From Paulinella micropora (Eukaryota > Cercozoa > Imbricatea > Euglyphida), in contig BJOX01000227.1 in the NCBI GenBank assembly GCA_009731375.1, forward strand, positions 537,985 through 601,984: a DNA stretch of 64,000 nucleotides, given 5' to 3'. This document shows positions 8,016 through 18,077 of this stretch, piece after piece. The notes under the pieces were generated by a model that was given only the letters and a program-made list of their open reading frames with translations, did no database searches and was not told the origin of the DNA. Within the stretch, counting starts at the first letter, position 1; each line of letters opens with the position of its first letter. Both the position numbers and the translations under genes were made by a program.

Positions 8016-8906
8016 TTACTTGAAGCCGTGGTGCAGCAGCGTTGGCTCACACAGCACGTGGGCGTGGTCAGAACGACCGTCGAAGAGCAGGCGTCGCCCA
8101 AAGTCGATCCCGAAGCAGTGGGTGCCCTTGGTAACTAGTGCCAGCCCTTGCGTGGGTTCGAGCAGCTTGTTGAGGCTCCTGGCGACGACGGGCTGGCGGC
8201 AGACCACGAGATCGGGGCTCCGCAACCAGTCGACAAACTCGAAGAAGACGGCGAGAGACTTGATGCTCTTCTTGAACGTGCGCATCTTCTTGTTGTATTG
8301 GCGCGGCGCGTCCAGCACGTTGAACAGGGCAAAAGCTGCGCACGCGTACCTCTGGAGGTGCTTGAAGCGTTGTTGGACCTTGCTAGCAACTGCAGCGACC
8401 CCAGCCAAACCGGGCGTCACTACAGCCACAGGCAAGGCCGAACCATCGCCAAGACACTTCCACGAGCCTCGCTTTGCAACTACCTCCTCGTTGATCGTTC
8501 GCACCCACTGTGCGTGCTCTACCGGGTCGTGCTCGTTCCAGGCCAGTACCGCTTCCAGGGGCTCGTAGACTTTCCTGAGTTTGCCGGTGACCTGGTTGCG
8601 AAAGCTCACACGCAGGTACTGTACGCCGTCTAGTAGCATAGACGTGTCCCAGCCAGCCGACTGCTCTTGGTCCTTGTCGAGCCAGGAGACTTCCTCGACG
8701 CCGAGCACACGGTCCATAGGCTGGAACGGCCGGGGGGTACCTTCTTCCGCACCGGCCTCGCCTGCCTTCCTGGCCTTCTTCTCGGGCCTGTCGCTCTTGC
8801 TCGCCGGACGCCTGGTGTCCACGTCTGTAGGCGGGCTAGTGTCCTTGGCAGCCGACACCAGCACGGTGGTTGGTAGGTACCGGTCTGGGACCGTCAGTAC
8901 CGTCAT
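8016..8906 (-). CDS. Unknown family protein A (intact copy of an inverted gene pair)
   Basis: The start is set at 8906, where GTCGCCATG precedes MTVLTVPDR, because the paralogue at 11634 has the same GTCGCCATG context and start peptide. The N-terminal 60 residues are Thr/Lys/Arg-rich with a basic patch (SDRPEKKARK). The middle is globular. The last 60 residues contain LVTKGTHCFGIDFGRRLLFD, aligning with VYIVAGQSHAVAVDCARRLI in the paralogue. A conserved H-h-h-h-D strand pair followed by hhFD/hhFN recalls the His-Asp half of papain-like or OTU-like folds, but that is weak and no catalytic Cys is evident. No intron is needed. A GGGTACA minisatellite lies upstream. Confidence 0.6.
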   Translation of the reverse strand: MTVLTVPDRYLPTTVLVSAAKDTSPPTDVDTRRPASKSDRPEKKARKAGEAGAEEGTPRPFQPMDRVLGVEEVSWLDKDQEQSAGWDTSMLLDGVQYLRVSFRNQVTGKLRKVYEPLEAVLAWNEHDPVEHAQWVRTINEEVVAKRGSWKCLGDGSALPVAVVTPGLAGVAAVASKVQQRFKHLQRYACAAFALFNVLDAPRQYNKKMRTFKKSIKSLAVFFEFVDWLRSPDLVVCRQPVVARSLNKLLEPTQGLALVTKGTHCFGIDFGRRLLFDGRSDHAHVLCEPTLLHHGFK

Positions 8907-8929
8907 GGCGACTGCACACACACCCACAC

Positions 8930-9048
8930 CCAACTTTTGCAAACATGGAGATAATCAATTTCCGTCTTCACTATTAGATTCAGACACTCGTTCTACCCCC
9001 TGAAGCACGCGCCCACACACGCCCCCCCTCGGACACCCACGGAACATG
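8930..9048. repeat. Inverted repeat, left inner arm (5' flank of family gene A)
   Basis: The reverse complement reads CTTCAGGGGGTAGAACGAG then GTGTCTGAATCTAATAGTG. A diverged copy lies in direct sense at 11215-11355 upstream of the paralogue. It represents conserved 5' flanking or leader sequence of this gene family. Confidence 0.7.
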
Positions 9049-9057
9049 CGCCCGACC

Positions 9058-10080
9058 ACGGGTACAGGGGAGCATGGGTACAAGGGAGGCGGGTACAGGG
9101 GGAGGCGGGTACAAGGGAGCACGGGTACAAGGGAGGCGGGTACAGGGGAGCACGGGTACAAGGGAGGCGGGTACAGGGGAGGCGGGTACAAGGGAGCACG
9201 GGTACAAGGGAGGCGGGTACAAGGGAGCACGGGTACAGGGGAGGCGGGTACAGGGGAGGCGGGTACAAGGGAGGCGGGTACAGGGGAGGCGGGTACAAGG
9301 GAGCACGGGTACAAGGGAGGCGGGTACAAGGGAGCACGGGTACAGGGGAGGCGGGTACAGGGGAGGCGGGTACAAGGGAGGCGGGTACAGGGGAGGCGGG
9401 TACAAGGGAGCACGGGTACAAGGGAGGCGGGTACAAGGGAGCACGGGTACAGGGGAGGCGGGTACAGGGGAGGCGGGTACAAGGGAGGCGGGTACAGGGG
9501 AGGCGGGTACAAGGGAGCACGGGTACAAGGGAGGCGGGTACAAGGGAGCACGGGTACAGGGGAGGCGGGTACAGGGGAGGCGGGTACAAGGGAGGCGGGT
9601 ACAGGGGAGGCGGGTACAAGGGAGCACGGGTACAAGGGAGGCGGGTACAAGGGAGCACGGGTACAGGGGAGGCGGGTACAGGGGAGGCGGGTACAAGGGA
9701 GGCGGGTACAGGGGAGGCGGGTACAAGGGAGCACGGGTACAAGGGAGGCGGGTACAAGGGAGCACGGGTACAAGGGAGGCGGGTACAGGGGAGGCGGGTA
9801 CAAGGGAGCACGGGTACAAGGGAGGCGGGTACAAGGGAGCACGGGTACAGGGGAGGCGGGTACAGGGGAGGCGGGTACAAGGGAGCACGGGTACAGGGGA
9901 GGCGGGTACAAGGGAGCACGGGTACAGGGGAGGCGGGTACAGGGGAGGCGTGTACAGGGGAGGCGGGTACAGGGGATGCGGGTACAAGGGAGCACGGGTA
10001 CAGGGGAGGCGAGTACAAGGGAGCACGGGTACAGGGGAGGCGGGGACAGGGGAGGCGTTACAGGGGAGGCGGGTACACGC
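9058..10080. repeat. Minisatellite of 15/16-bp GGGTACA units
   Basis: About 1 kb of two alternating unit types, GGGTACAAGGGAGGC (15 bp) and GGGTACAAGGGAGCAC (16 bp), with AAGG/AGGG variants. Units are ordered in higher-order blocks repeated several times (for example 9210-9420 versus 9430-9640). One strand is nearly all purine plus TAC. ORFs through it in several frames encode YKGGGYRG-like or PLYPPPLYP-like repeats and are artefacts of repeat periodicity. Confidence 0.9.
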
Positions 10081-10214
10081 CCCCCTCCTACCCCAAGAGC
10101 AAAAATTGCAAGGGTTTACCGTTTGGTCAGTCGTCGGTTTTTTTCATCTGAAAATTGTGCTCGGGGGGTATTTCACAATTAAGGGAACCCGTACTTGTGG
10201 GTGTGTGCCAGGTG

Positions 10215-10515
10215 CCACCGCCCACCAGAAAAAGTGTCCTGACGCCACCCGACGTGATACGGCCGAAACAGGCAACACCCAGGGACATTTCGGCATTGCC
10301 AAAATCGTACCCACTATTGCCTTTTTGCACAGGTGGCACCGGTGACCCCAAAAACAGCAAGTCACCCGAAAGTTGTGGTTGTGGATGGCAAATGCCATTT
10401 TCCCTGTGCGGGCCGGGACAAAAAGGCAACAGATTATCCCACCCCGGGCAAATTGGCATCATGTTCTTTCAGGCCAACCGGTAAAATAAGACAGATTGAT
10501 GTATGTACATACATA
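10215..10515. repeat. Foldback element, left arm
   Basis: It contains GTTGTGGTTGTGGATGGCAA and TTATCCCACCCCGGGCAAAT; both recur in reverse complement at 10690-10830. Homology runs on outward through CCACCCGACGTGATACGG (10245). It pairs with 10650-10955. Confidence 0.8.
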
Positions 10516-10655
10516 CATACATGCATACATGCATACATGCATACATGCATATATGCATACATGCATACATACATACATGCATACATGCATACATGCATAC
10601 ACATACATGCATACATGCAGGCATACATACATACATGCATACATACATACATATG
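10500..10655. repeat. ATAC/ATGC tetranucleotide microsatellite in the foldback loop
   Basis: Runs of CATACATG sit exactly between the two foldback arms, forming the loop or tip of the hairpin. Confidence 0.9.
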
Positions 10656-10955
10656 ACATACATCAATATAGAATAATTTGTCGATAGGCCTGAAAGAACA
10701 GGCTGCCAATTTGCCCAGGGTGGGATAATCTATTGCCTATTTGTCCAGGCCCGCGTCAGGAAAAATGGCATTTGCCATCCACAACCACAACTTTTGGATT
10801 CCTTGCTTTTTTTTGAGGTCACCGGTGCCACCAATTGATATGGCCGAAATAAAAAGTGATTCGGACAATAAAGGCAATGCAGAAATGTCCCTGTGTGTTG
10901 CAGTTTTCGACCGTATCACGCCGGGTGGCGTTAGGTGGCAGGAAAACCTGATTTT
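10650..10955. repeat. Foldback element, right arm
   Basis: Reverse complement of 10215-10515 with moderate divergence, including GGTGCCACCAATTGATATGG against GGTGGCACCGGTGACC. No coding capacity. It resembles a non-autonomous foldback transposon or a recombination-generated palindrome. Confidence 0.8.
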
Positions 10956-11214
10956 TTGTGGTGGCAGGATTCTGGAATTTAAAAAAACCAAACTTTACTG
11001 CTTTCCCCTGCACTCAATAGTGGTCCGTTGAAGTCAGGAGAAGTCCCAATCGACCGTTTAGGACACGCGCTATCAGAATCTGCAATAAAAATTTTTGTGA
11101 TGAGCGGTGGCCCCACCCGGCCGGTCCGCACATGTGACACGTGTCCATCGTAACCTGACCATGGTTTTTACCATAGAAAAATTTCTCGTAATTCTGGCTG
11201 ACGTGTCCAGGGGA

Positions 11215-11355
11215 AGTCCCTGTGGGTGCCTCGTGTCGCAGTGTGTGTCTGAGGGGCAGGGTGTGTGTGTGCGGGTTGTGTTTCAGGGGGTAGACAGCGT
11301 GTCTGAATCGAACAGTGAAGACATGACAAAAGCCCCATGTTTGAAAAAGTTAGGA
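11215..11355. repeat. Inverted repeat, right inner arm (5' flank of paralogue)
   Basis: It contains TTTCAGGGGGTAGACAGCG and GTGTCTGAATCGAACAGTG, matching the reverse complement of 8930-9048. Confidence 0.7.
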
Positions 11356-11384
11356 TTGTCGGCGGGGCTAGGCAGGAGGGTGGG

Positions 11385-11625
11385 TGCCTCGTGTTCCCGT
11401 GTGTGCCTCATGTTCCCTCGTGTTCGCTCGTGTTCGCTCGTGTTCCATCGTGTTCGCTTATGTTCCCTTGTGTTCCCCCGTGTTCCCTCGTGTTCCTTCG
11501 TGTTCGCTCGTGTTCCCTGATGTTCGCTCGTGTTCGCTCGTGTTCGCTCGTGTTCGCTCGTGTTCGCTCGTGTTCGCTCGTGTTCGCTCGTGTTCCCTCC
11601 CCTATCGCTCGTGTTCCCGTGTGTG
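11385..11625. repeat. 10-bp minisatellite (GTGTTCGCTC units)
   Basis: Tandem TCGTGTTCGC units with CCC or CTC variants lie directly upstream of the ATG of the plus-strand paralogue. ORFs through it (SLVFARVRSC-like) are repeat artefacts. Confidence 0.85.
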
Positions 11626-11633
11626 TAGTCGCC

Positions 11634-12663
11634 ATGCCGGTCGTAGTGGTACCGGCCATCGTGCCAACTTCAGCTACCAAGGACGCCAGTGTGCCTGCCT
11701 TGACAGAGGTACGACCTCTGACCAAACGCCAGCGCAGGAACAAGGCTAGTCGCGAGAAGAGAAAGAAGAGGCGCAAACTCGAGAAAGCCAGACAGGCAAC
11801 ACAACAGATGGCGGGCGGTCTGGGTGTATTGAACACCGGAAAGCACGCTAATGTGGACACGCCTAGACAGGCAGAGCAGCGGGTGGAGGGCGGTCTGGGT
11901 GTATTGAACACCTGAAAGCATGCATCCGTGGCTATGTCCAATTAGCTCTGGATGAGCTTTGCCCCTTCCTATTCTAGTGACGAGGGCCTTCCCTTAATGA
12001 TGGCGTTTGACGAGGCTGGTCCCAACGGCAAAGCAGTCCAGAGGTGTTTCACGGTAGAAGAGGTGCGCAACGAAGAAGGGCACGGCGAGGGCTACACGAA
12101 AAGAGCATGGACCGATTTCGTGGACAGGGTGGTGGCAGCGGGACGAAAGGCCTACGAGGACGCGTCGGTCATGCAGCCGGCATTGCCCAAGTTGCTAATG
12201 GAGCAGACCACGTCGGTGTCCCCGGGTGGAAAGGAGCGACTGGAGGGCGCACAGCCCTGTGGGTGGAAGACAGGCGGCTCGTACGTGTCGACGGTGCCGG
12301 CTGCTTTGTGCTCTTCCCCGCCTGCAGCGCAAGTACTTCGACATGTGCCACAGAACCTACCATGGCCTTATGACCTTTGACGAGCTCCTGGGCCTTGCTA
12401 GCTACACTGACTAACAGGCACGTGTCCGCCTCACACTCAAGAAAATCAGGTGCAGCCACCGCGAGCTCGTTCTCAAGAAGTCTGGCGTCTATATCGTCGC
12501 AGGACAGTCACACGCCGTAGCAGTAGACTGCGCCAGGCGCCTCATCTTCAACCCGTGTGTCGAGCACGCCTCCACACTCGACGCGAAGAACCTCGCTGCC
12601 CAGGGCATCCCGGACACGAAGGGGGGTATCGACGTCGCTAAGCTAGTGAGCACAGCGCTCTAA
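11634..12663 (+). pseudogene. Unknown family protein A, diverged and disrupted paralogue
   Basis: It starts MPVVVVPAI after GTCGCCATG, parallel to MTVLTVPDR in the minus-strand copy. The N-terminal basic region (KRQRRNKASREKRKKRRK) is followed by two tandem copies of a unit of about 63 bp ending GGLGVLNT. In the second copy GGA has become TGA, so the frame stops at 11915. Related sequence continues in other frames: 11952-12380 (MAFDEAGPNGKAVQRCF, VEEVRNEE) and 12430-12663, which carries the conserved VYIVAGQSHAVAVDCARRLI and ends at TAA 12661-12663. One nonsense change plus at least one frameshift make this a pseudogene, unless introns remove the lesions; I see no convincing splice pair. Confidence 0.55.
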
Positions 12664-12689
12664 GTCGTTTACACACAAAAATCATTAAA

Positions 12690-12775
12690 GGGTGACGGGT
12701 GTCCGGTCGGGTCTGTGGGTCGACACCGTGCCAGTGTCGGTCGACACCACGCCAAGGGCCGGTCGGTCCGCTTGA
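12690..12775. repeat. Inverted repeat, right outer arm (3' flank of paralogue)
   Basis: It reads GGTCGGGTCTGTGGGTCGAC and GTGCCAGTGTCGGTCGACAC, the reverse complement of the block at 7855-7935. Confidence 0.75.
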
Positions 12776-12801
12776 GAACCCGAGCAGGGGGTAAACCCTC
12801 C

Positions 12802-12868
12802 CCCATATAGGGGGGGGGGGGGNNNNNNNNNNNNNNNNNNNNNNNNNNNNNNAGGGGGGGGGGGGGGG
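12802..12868. other. Poly-G flanked gap (30 N) joining the virus-like and retroelement-rich parts
   Basis: G runs abut both sides of the Ns (12823-12852). No unique sequence spans the join, so continuity of the virus-like block with the rest is not proven by this window. Confidence 0.9.
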
Positions 12869-13152
12869 AAAGGTACCTATGTACCTAGCCGTTGGCCAAA
12901 TTCAAAAAGTGCAGTCTCAGGCCCCTATAAAAAATCTCAGGGCCGGACATGACCAAATGCCATCTCTTCCATTCCCACTACTGGTTCTGGGGAGCTTTCT
13001 TGGTAACGCAAAGACAAGGGAGAAATGGATTTGGGAGAAGGGATAGACTTAGGAGAAGAATCATGGGTTTCAAATCTATCCTCGCTATCAGATCTTTCCT
13101 CACCCTCCTCTCTCTCTCTCTCTCTTTCCTCCTCTCTCTAGGTTGTGTCCCT
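12869..13152. other. Short stretch without a recognised gene
   Basis: Contains a CT run at 13107-13138 and the truncated end of the Copia copy that follows. No gene supported. Confidence 0.4.
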
Positions 13153-15968
13153 CTACTGCAACCCCAACTTCACGTTGTGATGTTGAAGTAGAGAGATTCT
13201 GCCTCGTGAAGGATGAGGGGGAGGTACTAGCGATAAGAGAAGGAATAGGTCTGAGAGGAGATGCATAAGCAGACAACGACTCGTTAACACTATGATCTGC
13301 TGCGAGTTTACGAGGTGATGTGTGTGTAAACGAGGAATGACTGGTACCAGAGACAGGAGATGGTTTGTGTGGTGAGCTGTGAGTAGATGACGAACTACTC
13401 GAACTAGATGCAAGAGACTAGGTATCAGTGGATGACGAACTGCTTGAACTAGATGCAGGGATGAGTGATTGAGATGATGAATGCTCTTGATGTGGTGTGG
13501 GTGGATCTTTCTGGTCTGAAGAGGGGGTTGACAAGGTCCAATGCAGCAAAACGCATTCCATTGGGGCAAGCATTAATGACTTGCTCCATGGTTGTCCCCC
13601 CCCTGTTCAGTTCTGCCCTCACTACAGCTAACAACTCCTCCCTAGTTTTTCCGCGAGTGAGGTGGCAACTACAAAAATCACACCTATGGTTTTTCATCCT
13701 TGTTGCCACATCAGCACCAGCCCTCCCATTTCGAGCAGCCCCAAGGGTCCATCTACACCTAGTCTTTGCATCGTTCGTCACGAAACCTTCACATCGTTTA
13801 GAACCCGAAGGTGGAAACGAACTAGGTCTTAGGGGTTTTGCCCATAAGTTGAGAAGGGGACCATCATCTTCTCGCAAATGATGGTAAAGAAGATTTCGAC
13901 TTTTCATCAGAACTTTTCTGTAACCACCGATGACTCGTCGGAGTCCCCAACCATCCTCCATAGGATATATTACCCCGAGAGGTGTTGGGTCCCCCATCAT
14001 GTCAACGCCGGTCCAGAATTTGTTCTCTTTCAGGTCAGGAGGAAGGTGTGCATTGAGAATGCGTGGAGTAGACATGTTTTGTATGTTTGTGGTGTCCCCT
14101 CCCCCTACAACTGATGCGTGTGGTGGCGAAATCTGTGAATTGAAAGAGGGTGCAGGTGGGGTGTCGTTTTGAGAGTGTGATTGTCGCTGTCTGTTTCCTC
14201 TCTCTGCATCATGTTAATGCTTAACATGTGATTGATGTATCCTACCTCACCTTCTTCCTCTTCTCCTTCTTCTTCATCAAGAATAGGTTCCTCATTGTCT
14301 GAATCCAGGTTTTCAGACTCCTCCCCTTCTTCTTCAGAACTGGAAGAGGAGGAGTCCGAAAACCTGGATTGAGACTGATAGTCTTTGTCTTAGCAGACCT
14401 CTTCTTAATAAAGCCAGTCGTCTTCAGCTTCCTGTTTTCTTTCTCACCTACTTTCCTCAGTCTTCTCGTTTTGCTTTTTCCCTTGCTTCTCTCTTTAGTT
14501 TTCTTTGACTTAGTTAAGCTTAGGTCATCTACCCCTTTAGCTAAGCTAACTATCCTAGCTGCCTTCTTCCTTACGGGGCAATTCGCCGGAACATGTCCAT
14601 CGCGAGGACATTCTGAGAGGGTGCAAGGAACAAAACAAATCCTAATATGGTGATCTCCATGACAGTTGTAGCAACCTTCTTTCGTGGAGGACTTACCCTT
14701 TTGACTCCCCATCAGATTGACAGTTATGGGATCACCTTGGTTCCAGCCCCAAATGAAGTTTTAGTCGAAAGGGAGTGGAAAGCACCCCCTGACGAGTAAA
14801 GTTTCTTCAACTTAGATTGAGATTCGGCGGTTAGGGCGATCTTCAATGACTTTGACGAAAGCTGGCCAAGCCGGTCGCTCCTCCGGGAGCATACTGGCGA
14901 CTTTGTTTCTGTAACTGTCAAAATCTTTCAGGTGTCTAAGCTTTTTCATAACCATATCTACCTTGACAAGCTCAGGATAGGGGTCTCTCATGACAGCTTC
15001 TTGGTCGGCTATGCAGCTATTGAACTCGGTAAGCCATGACCTCATGTCATGAACTCTTTTGGGGAAAGCTTGGTTGAGGAACTCTTGTCTTTCCTGCCAT
15101 CTAACCAGGTCAAGACCCCCGTACCTTTTCCTAAGTGCCATATAGCACTTGACTCCATCTGTGCCTGCCGTCCTAATGACGTGCATAGCTTCCTTGTCCT
15201 TCGCGCAGGACTGAATTAAAAGAGCAAAAATATACTGAACTCTCTTGGTCTTGTCTCTCTTTGCTATCTGCTGATAATAACTTGCAGAGGCAGAAGCGGT
15301 AAAAGAGGAAGTAGGAAACGACCCGGATGTTAAGATAGGAACTGAACTCCCCCCCGACTCATCCTCTTCCTTGAGTGCTTGAGTGGGGGGAGATTCAGCA
15401 GGACTTGAGCTTTCGGGTGTTTTGCTCTCTTTCTTTATTGACACAGATGTTCCTGAGGTTGTGCTAGTGCTGTGTTCTTTCTTAGCGACAGGTTCTTTCT
15501 TTTTCTCAGTCTGTTCTTCGTCAGCAGACTCTTTCTTTTTCTCAGCCTGTTCTCTGGCTTCGTCCTCACTGTCTTCTGGGGTATCTGGGGGACCAGTGGA
15601 TGAAGATAGAGTCGGGTTCGAGCTAGTCTGAGAGAAAGCATGTACCTGTTTTGCCTGTAAATATAGAGAGTGTTTACGATGGGGGGGGGGGGGTNNNNNN
15701 NNNNNNNNNNNNNNNNNNNNNNNNNNNNNNNNNNNNNNNNNNNNNNNNNNNNNNNNNNNNNNNNNNNNNNNNNNNNNNNNNNNNNNNNNCGATGGGGGGG
15801 GGGGGGTAACTCACCTATCATTAGAGGATCCTCAATCGCTAAAACAGCTAAGAACGCGTACTCCCAATTATGCCAGTCGGGGTCTTTGCTGCTAAAGGTT
15901 GGGACATCTACTCTAAGCCCTCTATGCGTGCCTTTCCCGAATGTGGTGTAAGCCATGTTCGGGACCAA
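13153..15968 (-). pseudogene. Copia-type gag region, copy 1 (fragmented, pol missing)
   Basis: Read right to left: a start at 15968 with VDVPTFSSKDPDWHNWEYAF, a poly-C/N break, an acidic Lys/Glu linker, then a UBN2/Copia-type gag core at 15300-14812 (AGTDGVKCYMALRKRYGG, WLTEFNSCIADQEAVM). A zinc knuckle follows at 14670-14590 (CYNCHGDHH, then ECPRDGHVPANCP), and then a second Cys/His-rich domain at 14075-13449 (CEGF, CRW, HRCDFCSCH). Gag packages element RNA in virus-like particles. The ORFs are in different frames, and no protease, integrase or RT follows before 12.87 kb, so the copy is truncated at its 3' side. It is homologous to the copy at 34-37.3 kb. Confidence 0.75.
15695..15789. other. 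Assembly gap (95 N) at a poly-G tract inside Copia copy 1
   Basis: Both edges read CGATGGGGGGGGGGGGG then T, so the two contig ends carry the same sequence. The related copy at 37.1 kb has a gap at the equivalent place. Confidence 0.9.
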
Positions 15969-16009
15969 AGTGCGGAAGGTAGGAGGTAAGCTCGACTACC
16001 AAATAATTC

Positions 16010-16447
16010 CTACGGTTAAGTAGGAGTTGGGGAATTATTATTAAGGGGAAAACGGTGGGGTGTGTCTGCTCTATGCGTTCTAGCAGCTAGACACGGTTTT
16101 TGGTGGGTGCCTACTGCCTTCCCACGGAATGACGTCGACAGCCTACTGCTCGTCGATCCTTTTTGAACTTTCCTGTTGAAGGCCTACTGCCTTTCGTTTC
16201 AGGTAAAGTGCAATCTGATTAAAGCTTGTTCGCGCAGAGGTAGCAATTCAAGGCTCCATAACCTCTTAGACCACTAACATTAATAAAGCGATCTATCTAA
16301 GCAACTACTCTCAACACGCAACAACACTTTAATAAGAAAAGGCGCCAACACTTAAATCGACCGTCCGGATCAAGATTAATGGCCTGAACGGTACCGTTAT
16401 CCCGATACGGCCGGTCCGTAACTATTAATTAATTTATAGTTCCAACA
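16010..16447 (-). repeat. LTR plus leader of Copia copy 1
   Basis: On the minus strand it begins TGTTGGAAC at 16447. It shares long blocks with 37330-37887, including GGCCGGTCCGTAACTATTAA, GGCGCCAACAC and AAGTGCAA(T)CTGATTAAAGC. The inner boundary is not sharp because homology continues into the leader (GACGTCGAC). Confidence 0.7.
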
Positions 16448-18077
16448 GCATATGTAGGTTCTCCCGTATAAAAGTGGTCGGTAGAATTCAAAATTTTTTT
16501 TAGAACGGAATATGTAATTTTATTCAATAGAAATTATAGATGTTCATAACTTCCGAAAGTGATGGACTAACATATTACGAAAACCTCATTAAAAAATAGT
16601 CAAAACTGACTTCAAACCAATCAAATTCCCGTCGCCCACCCTTTTTCCCCAACTAATTTGCACACCCCCCACCGGAAAAAGTGGTCACCTTGCCACCTGA
16701 AAAAATAGTGCTTGTGATGACAAAAAATCAGAGTCAGTTTTCATAGTGTTCCCACTATGCTCTTCAATAAATTTTTATATAATATCTTTCTCTGTATGCT
16801 TATAATTAAATGTACAAAGTTTTTTTTACAAAAATGTAACCTTAAGCCTGCAAACAAACCGGCCAAAGTCAGCAAAACTAGGGCATAAGGCCCTCACTCA
16901 AATTTTTTTATTTAAATACAAGGCCGGTACTAGTACAAAAAGAGACTATTTAATAAAAACATTTTGTGCAAAAAGTGCATAAAAAAGTGAAAATCTGTTA
17001 AAAAAAATCTCACCCACGATTTTTTTAGCCTGAGTGTCTGGAGCACAGAACAGGTCACCAACAGCAGGATTACAAAGAAAGGAGCAGGATTTGAACATAT
17101 GCAAAACAAAGACCATGTGATTGTGAATAGATTCAACACATAACATTCCAAGAAAAGCACACACAACACATATAGGAGCGATACAGGACAGGTGCAAAAA
17201 AGTGATTCAGGGAAAATGGAACAACACATGCTACAGATAAGTTTACAACAGACCATTTTGCAGACAGCCTGGGCACAACGTTTGGAACGACTGTACAAGA
17301 CCACGGGACGTGAAAGTATGCATGAGAAATACACAGAAAAAAAACACAAAACTCTCAAGAGACATGACTTTTACCAATCTTGACCCCGCAAAAACCGTCA
17401 AACCAAAAAAAAAAAATTAGTGCGGCCTTCACTTCAAAGGCTACGTATGTCGATAGGCCTGTTTGTTTCAAATATTTTTTGGAAATTTTTCTGGTTTCCT
17501 CTCCGGGAATTGGCATGATCTTGTCAAATATTTCCAACAGAAATTCACGGGCCGGCTGTACCAGTTTCTGTCGGAGGTCCATCTTGACACAGCGAGTGTT
17601 TGTTCAGACCACGTTGTTTCAAGCCAAAGTAAGCATGACAGAAGTGTTTCATCAGAAAAATCGTGTTGTGCCTTTCTTGAAATCCTTATTATCGACTTTT
17701 ATTTTCACTTTTCAGGACGTAGCAAGTATGGTGTTTTTAACTGAAAAATGCTGCTTGCATGATGCACTCTGCACTCATTTTTACGCACAAGTGCTCAAAT
17801 GAATTCAAATGTTATGTTGAGCAATCCTGCCATAGGGTTTTTGCAGAGAAGTACGGTATAAAACAAAACTAGGAAATCATAGGTCGAAAACTAGTTAGTC
17901 AAGATTCCCAACATACCACGAGATTGAGTAATAGCTTATATGAACTGAAAAACTAAACAAAGCACAACACCGTCCCACTAAAACCATTGAATTCTGCGCA
18001 GACAGCACCTCAAAATCTTGAATATTGAATGAGTTTACTCGCTGCATCATTCTACCGACTAGTAGAACCTACATATG
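16448..18077. other. AT-rich stretch of 1.6 kb without a recognised gene
   Basis: ORFs of 142 residues (17358-16930, minus) and 75 residues (17582-17355, minus) are Cys/Phe/Leu-rich or unrecognised, with no supporting context. Poly-A/T runs are frequent. I see no RNA gene. Confidence 0.4.

Noticed and set aside
9058-10080. CRISPR-like array
   Set aside because: Units are 15-16 bp, contiguous and without unique spacers; the context is not prokaryotic.
8955-10345. Several 340-420-residue ORFs on both strands with YKGGGYRG or CTRLPCTRAP repeats
   Set aside because: They run through the 15/16-bp minisatellite in almost every frame. Open frames come from repeat periodicity without stops, not from coding selection.
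7845-12775. Head-to-head viral concatemer junction
   Set aside because: The coding arms are too diverged and the minisatellites differ. A replication concatemer would have near-identical arms.
16930-17358. 142-residue Cys/Phe/Leu-rich ORF as a membrane protein
   Set aside because: AT-rich region, biased composition, no supporting neighbours or known motif; likely spurious.
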